A stretch of 64,000 nt of DNA from Turnera subulata (lineage: Eukaryota; Streptophyta; Magnoliopsida; Malpighiales; Passifloraceae). The stretch lies in NCBI GenBank assembly GCA_028386065.3, contig JAKUCV010001687.1, forward strand, positions 1 to 64,000, written 5' to 3'. The notes below the pieces were generated by a model. That model did no database searches. It saw nothing but the letters and a program-made list of their open reading frames with translations, and was not told where the DNA came from. Positions 58,996-64,000 of the stretch are shown one piece after another; within the stretch, counting starts at the first letter, position 1, and every line of letters begins with the position of its first letter. The position numbers and the translations under genes were made by a program.

Positions 58996-60240
58996 TGTTA
59001 GAATAGGTGCCCTACGCTAGAGGGGGGCTGAATAGCGTTTTTTGGACGAAATCATAAACTTGCAGGAAATAAATGCGGAATTGAAAGAATGAAGGACACA
59101 CCGAATTTTATACTGGTTCACACACACAACTTGTGTGGCTAATCCAGTCCTCCGAGAGACTCTCTCGAAGATTTCACTATCTAAGTTAAGCTTTCGGGTG
59201 CTTAACAAACCGTTTACAATCCTAGAGTTCGAGTCACACGAACCTCTAATCACTTGCTTGAAGATACCTTACTTCAAGACTTCTCTCACAGAAAGAAAGA
59301 CACTTTTTCTATGAATTTGCTATAAGGGAACAATCCTCCCTTAAGGTGTATGACTATACTTAAATCACTCAAAGCAAAAACTCTCTCAAGGAGTGGATAT
59401 GAGTAAACAAGATAAGCTCTATAAAGGCAACTCTCAATTTTCAAGGAAATTGGCTCATAAAATTGTGTATGAAAATGAATGCTTAAAATGTAGAGAGTTG
59501 ATTGTGCTTAAACAGAGGTGTAATAACTCTATTTATAGGTCTGAAAACATGTATGACCGTTTGGGAATCAATCCAAAACACCATTAGACAAAATAGCATG
59601 GGGAGCTGAAAAATGTTTCTGACAATAATGGCAGAACATCGATGTTTAGAATCAGAACATCGATGTTTAGCCAGTAAATTTGAATTATTGGTCCAACGGT
59701 CACTAAAACATCGATGTTTTGGAATACTGCCAAAACATTTTTAAAACCAATTGCATAAGAACATCGATGTCTAAAATTGGAACATCGATGTTTTAGAACA
59801 CTGCCAAAACAGTTTTAAAACCAATTGCATAAGAACATCGATGTCTAGAACTGCTATGTTTTGGAACACTGCCAACATACTTTGAAAAAGCCAATTGAAG
59901 GAACATCGATGACTCAAAGTTGAACATCGATGTTTTGATGCTACAAAACATTTTAAGTGCAACGGTCACAAGAATATTGTCTTATTTTGTTTTGAGCCAA
60001 TGTCTTAGAAGAATTGAGTGTTTAACCTTGTACAATTTATGTTCCTAGATCTTCTTGCTTGTCACTTTAATTCTTGTGCTCTTCTTCTCTTTACATTTGT
60101 TCTCTTTGAGTCATTTCTTTTTGCTTCGGGAGTGATTTCTTTTTGCCTCGGGTTTGTCGTCATTTTGAATCAATGTCTGGTTTGTCATTATCAAAACCTG
60201 TATGAGACAAGGAGGCATTAGCAAAGCACTGTTCCTAACA
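58996..60240 (-). mobile_element. 5' LTR of SIRE-type Copia derivative
   Basis: It starts TGTTAGAATAGG and ends TTCCTAACA, followed by the target duplication CGATG (60241-60245). It is near-identical to the left LTR apart from an internal deletion of about 190 bases near 59973 and small changes in the palindromic array. It adjoins the primer-binding site at 58981-58995. Confidence 0.93.
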
Positions 60241-60981
60241 CGATGATGGTGGTTGGTCGTGGTGGAGGTGTTTCCAGGTGGTGTCGACGCGGGTAGGAGG
60301 AGGGAGAAGAAAAGATGGTGGTGAAGGGGTTGTTTTCAAAACGGCAGCGTGTGGGTGTTTTTTTTTTTCTATTTTTCTTTCCTTCTTTGGGTTACTCTAG
60401 GTGGTATTTTGTAGGTAAGGCACTGGTTGTATATGCAGGGAAAAAAGAAACTAGGTTATGGGTTTTTAGCTGTAGGACAAATCTATGTATACTGGGTGCA
60501 TGATCAAGCAAGGAGAACACAGTTGTTTTTATATTGATAGATTGGACTAAGGGTGTAAGAAGACTAGCTTGTGTTAAAATGCACCCCTTGCATGGTGCAG
60601 CTGGAGTAAACTGATAAAGGTGGTGGATGACGCGACAGATATTGCCGCTGCGAGGTTGACACGTGCGGTGGTGACTAACCTGCATAATCGAGCGGGTACC
60701 GTCTGGATCAACAAATAACAATTATGCCCCCTTTTATTTATTTTTGGTCCTTTCCTTCGAGGTTAAACTCGACTTTCCTAAAGATTTCTGGACCCGAAAA
60801 ATGCCAACTTTAGTCCGGAAGATCCGTAGAAAAATCCCAAACGTGGGGCAGTACTCGATATCGGAATCCAATGCTTGATTTACCTTGAATTAGTTACCCA
60901 TGATTAATTTTATAAGGTAAATTACTGTACAAAGCCTTTCACAGTCCCGGTAAAAATATAAATTTTACCCGGACTGTTACA
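60241..60981 (-). mobile_element. Gypsy 5' LTR, right part
   Basis: On the minus strand, 60981 starts TGTAACAGTCCGGGTAAAAT, which pairs with a following TTTTTACCGGGACTGT as a terminal hairpin-like repeat typical of Tekay/Del-type LTR starts. The GC-rich GGTGG/GGAGG zone at 60246-60340 continues that at 52540-52880, so the two segments were one LTR before the SIRE insertion. Confidence 0.75.
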
Positions 60982-62470
60982 GGCTACGAACAATAATAAT
61001 GTTTACGGACAAAAATGATCGTAGAGAGGAATAATCACAAGAGCGTATAACGGATGTGTTTGTAGTTTGTTATCAACAAGAACTATGAATAAGAAAAATC
61101 AAAGAACAATTGAATAGTCAGCAAAAACTACCAATAACAACAACAACAACGACTATGAAAAAAATAATAATGAAAAATAATAACATAATTTAATAATCTC
61201 TTTAATTATTAATATATTTTATAATTAAAATTATATAATTTAGAATAACAAAGAATTAAAAATATCATTGATAATAATCAATTTATAAATTCTTATTCTA
61301 CTACAAAAAATAATTCTAAACAATTTTGTTTATCTATATAATGAAAACAAATTTGTTTACATTATATATAAGTCCTTATCAAGAAAATAATTGATATACA
61401 AGCCTTTATTTATATTTTTTCAACAACTATCAAACATTAAGAAGAATAGTAATCACCAGAAAATAATAAAACTATGAAGAAGAAGAACTGAAGAGTCAGC
61501 GAAAAGTATGAATTGAAATAAGGTCTATTTAAAAAAAAATAATCATAGAGAAGAATAGTCACAAGATCTCATAGTAGATGTGTTTGCAATTTATTATCAA
61601 TAAAAACTATGGTGAATAAAAATCAAAGAACAGTTGAATTGACAACAAAAACTCGCAACAAGAACAATGACTACGAAAGAGAATAATAATAGAAATAATA
61701 ATATAACTTAATAATCCCATTCATTAATAATATAATTTAAACTGAAAATTATATAATTGAGAAAATCAAAGAATTACCAAATATCATTAACAATAATCAA
61801 TTTATAAATTTCTATTCTAATACAAAAAATAATTCTAAAAAATTCGTTTGTCTAGATTATAAATTTGTTTTTTTGTGTGTACATTATATATAAGTCCTTC
61901 TCAAGATAATAATTAATATATAATATTTATTTATATTCTCAATAATAACAAAAAATTATGAAAAACAATAATTATTGGAAATAATAGAATTAGGAAGAAG
62001 AATAGCCGAATAGGAAAACCATCAACAAAAATAGCATTATACAAAAAGGAATAATCATGAAGAAGAATAATCATAAGAGCTCATGACGTATGTATTTGTA
62101 AATTATTACCAAAAAAATTGAAGTACAATCCAGTAGTTAATGTAAACTACCATAAAAGAGCAACAAACACAAAAATGAATAATAATTAAAAATAGTATTT
62201 GAATTTAATAATCTCCTTCATTAATAATATATTTTAATAATTAAAATTATGTAATTTAGAATATCAATGGATTCACAAATATCATAAATGATAATCGATT
62301 TATAAATTCATATTTGACTATATACACTAATTCTAAATAATGTGTATTAGTGTGCCTAGATTATAAAAAAATCTTTGTCTTCATTATATATAAGTTCTCA
62401 AAATAATGATTAATACTATACCACGTGATTTAAGAAATATAATACTCAATAAAATAGTACTATATAAAAA
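60982..62470. repeat. Three-copy tandem repeat of about 515 bp
   Basis: Copies start near 61026, 61551 and 62063 (spacing about 525 and 512 bases). Each starts with GAATAATCACAAGAGC-like sequence, continues with GATGTGTTTGTA and AACTATGAATAA-like blocks, and later has TATATAAGTCCTTCTCAAGA. Divergence is moderate. There is no coding potential. They are either a decayed satellite or duplicated transposon sequence. Confidence 0.75.
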
Positions 62471-62489
62471 CACCACTCTAGAAAAGCCA

Positions 62490-62760
62490 GTAAATTGACC
62501 TAGTTACCCCTCACTAATTAATATTAACCCAATTACCTTTTAATAATTAATTAATATTTTATTCTTAAAAAATGGGCAAATTGACCCAGTTATCCTTCAT
62601 TAATTAATGTTGACCCAATTACCCTTGAATAATTAATTAATATTTTATTCTTACTTTATTAAAACGACATGTTTAAACATGTATAGAAAAATATTCCTAC
62701 TAGATAATAATAATAATAAAATTATCTTTCATCAGTTAATTAATATTTTATTCTTATTTT
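62490..62760. repeat. About 86-bp AT-rich tandem repeat
   Basis: Two copies (about 62494-62568 and 62580-62655) of a unit with TTGACCCAGTTA, CATTAATTAAT and AATTAATTAATATTTTATTC. A partial third lies at about 62723-62757. Confidence 0.8.
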
Positions 62761-63118
62761 GTTGAAACAACATGTCACACAACAATGAATGACATGTAGT
62801 TTCTTATTATAATTAAGCGTATACATAAGAAATATACGCTAACAAAAATTAACAAGTATTGGAAAACAATCTATTATATATATAGATAGCAATGACACTT
62901 CTCATGAGAGATTAAAGAAAAGACACCTAGCATATAAACAAGACATGTGGTCATATTAAATATCAGTTTCTTTTTGCATTAACAATCATTTTAATTATGA
63001 TAATATATATAAGATAATTGGTGCGAGTGGTAACGCGTGATATTCTCTCAAGTTGACATTTTTCTTGTTTGGGTTTTTGGCTGGGTCTTTTTTACAAACA
63101 CTTGGTGGGCACCGAAGG
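62761..63118. other. AT-rich spacer and probable LINE 5' leader
   Basis: No gene is seen. From about 63020 the composition changes towards that of the LINE ORF (TGGTAACGCGTGATATTCTC, GGTGGGCACCGAAGG). The LINE 5' UTR therefore probably starts here. Confidence 0.4.
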
Positions 63119-64000
63119 ATGACGACGGGGGACCCTCCTTCCCTGATGGAGGAGGATAACGGGACTAAAAGTGACGATGATCAACTCGATCATAGTCACA
63201 AGAAGGTGAGATTAGGTTCTGGTTAAAGTGGGAAAGGTGGAGTTCGTGTTAATGGCATGGGTATTGGGGAGGAGGATACTGAGACCTCGAGGCGGAAAAT
63301 CTCGTTTAAGGAGTTGCTCCTTGGTCCAGCTGCACGGGATATGGATATGGAGGATCAACCGGCGAATGATTTTGACGAGTATGACTATGTGGTTTCAGAT
63401 TCTAATGAAGAACTAGAGGATCCGGAGTGTCCTTCGGTGCGATTCTCGGCGGCCGAGAAGAAGCATATGTACAGGCGTTGGAAGAATGCTTTGATTGTGA
63501 AGGTTCTCGGTAAGCAGGTTGGTTATAGATTTCTTCAAAATCGGTTGAACTCACTATGGCATACCCAACATCCGTATACACTTGCGGCAATGGGTAATGA
63601 ATTCTTCTTGGTGAACTTTGCCTGTGAAGATGATTATAACTCGGTGTTGTCTGGAGGACCAGGGACTGTGGCGGATCACTATCTCACGGTGAGGAGGTGG
63701 CACCCCGGATTTGATCCACTTGAAGCTTCTATTGAGCGAGTTACGGTTTGGGTTCATATTCCCTGTCTTGGTATGGAGTATTATGAGGATAAGGCACTGT
63801 ATCGTATTGGGAACATGCTTGGGCGCACTCTAAGGATTGATAGAGCTACACTAGCTGGGGAACAGGCTGAATTCGCGAAGATATATGTTGAGGTTGACCT
63901 AACCAAGCCTCTTGTGGCTAAATTCTATGCTGGAAGGAGGGTTTGGAGAGTGGAGTATGAGGGCCTACACTTGATTTGCTTTGGGTGTGGTCATTATAGC
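63119..64000 (+). pseudogene. L1-type LINE ORF1 (gag-like), 5' part
   Basis: The frame from ATG 63119 reads MTTGDPPSLMEEDNGTKSDD, meets a TAA at 63224-63226 (codon 36), then stays open to the window edge for another 258 codons. It contains the DUF4283 RNA-binding-like domain of plant L1 ORF1 (FSAAEKKHMYRRWKNALIVK, then LGKQVGYRFLQNRLNSLW and FLVNFACEDDYNSVL). GGPGTVADHYLTVRRWHPGF and ERVTVWVHIPCLGMEYY follow. It ends in LICFGCGHYS, the start of a CCHC zinc knuckle. ORF1 proteins bind LINE RNA. The early stop makes this copy defective unless translation starts downstream. ORF2 lies outside the window. Confidence 0.88.

Overview
The window is nuclear DNA from a flowering plant, most likely a eudicot. 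It has two intron-containing host genes with GT-AG introns and plastid or mitochondrial targeting-like N termini, in AT-rich DNA filled with nested LTR retrotransposons (Copia of SIRE type and others, Gypsy of Tat/Ogre, Athila-like and Tekay-like types), DNA transposons, MITEs, a LINE and microsatellites. I saw no rRNA, tRNA or CRISPR array. The species cannot be named from the sequence.

Layout. 1-358 is the end of a SIRE-type Copia LTR. 359-2335 is a minus-strand Gypsy-like LTR, leader and broken ORF. 2336-6029 is the 3' end of a plus-strand Tat/Ogre-type Gypsy element: a 34-copy, 29-bp minisatellite, a zone rich in ATGAGATGATT, then a complete 1.6-kb LTR. 6492-10077 is a decayed Copia element flanked by two 185-bp LTR-like repeats in inverted orientation. 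11385-15296 holds a threonine deaminase gene whose last exon runs into a Copia LTR and stops there, so the regulatory domain is missing. That Copia fragment (15263-18489) contains a 1.8-kb hAT-like element; a second copy lies at 45771-47575. 18490-27958 is nested repeats: Athila-like Gypsy, a solo Copia LTR (TSD ATAAT), a Pack-MULE-like element, a Copia 3' end, a 278-bp MITE and a 1.3-kb TIR element with duplicated flanks.

27959-45467 (minus) is one gene for an organellar YchF-type GTPase of 421 residues in 11 exons. Its last intron is 13.6 kb long and contains a TRIM-like element (TSD CTCGG), Copia LTR remnants and a whole decayed Copia element; the final 22 codons lie beyond them. 47780-60981 is a minus-strand Tekay/Del-like Gypsy element whose 5' LTR is split by a SIRE-type Copia derivative at 52882-60240 (TSD CGATG). 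That derivative keeps gag and the start of the protease but no reverse transcriptase. In place of pol it has about 2.8 kb with two plus-strand ORFs, each behind its own TATA-like box, which I cannot assign. 60982-62760 is AT-rich tandem repeats. 63119-64000 is the start of a plus-strand L1-type LINE ORF1 that leaves the window.

The two host genes are not related in function. What the window shows best is how elements inserted into each other and into genes: one gene was truncated, the other tolerated a very large intron.
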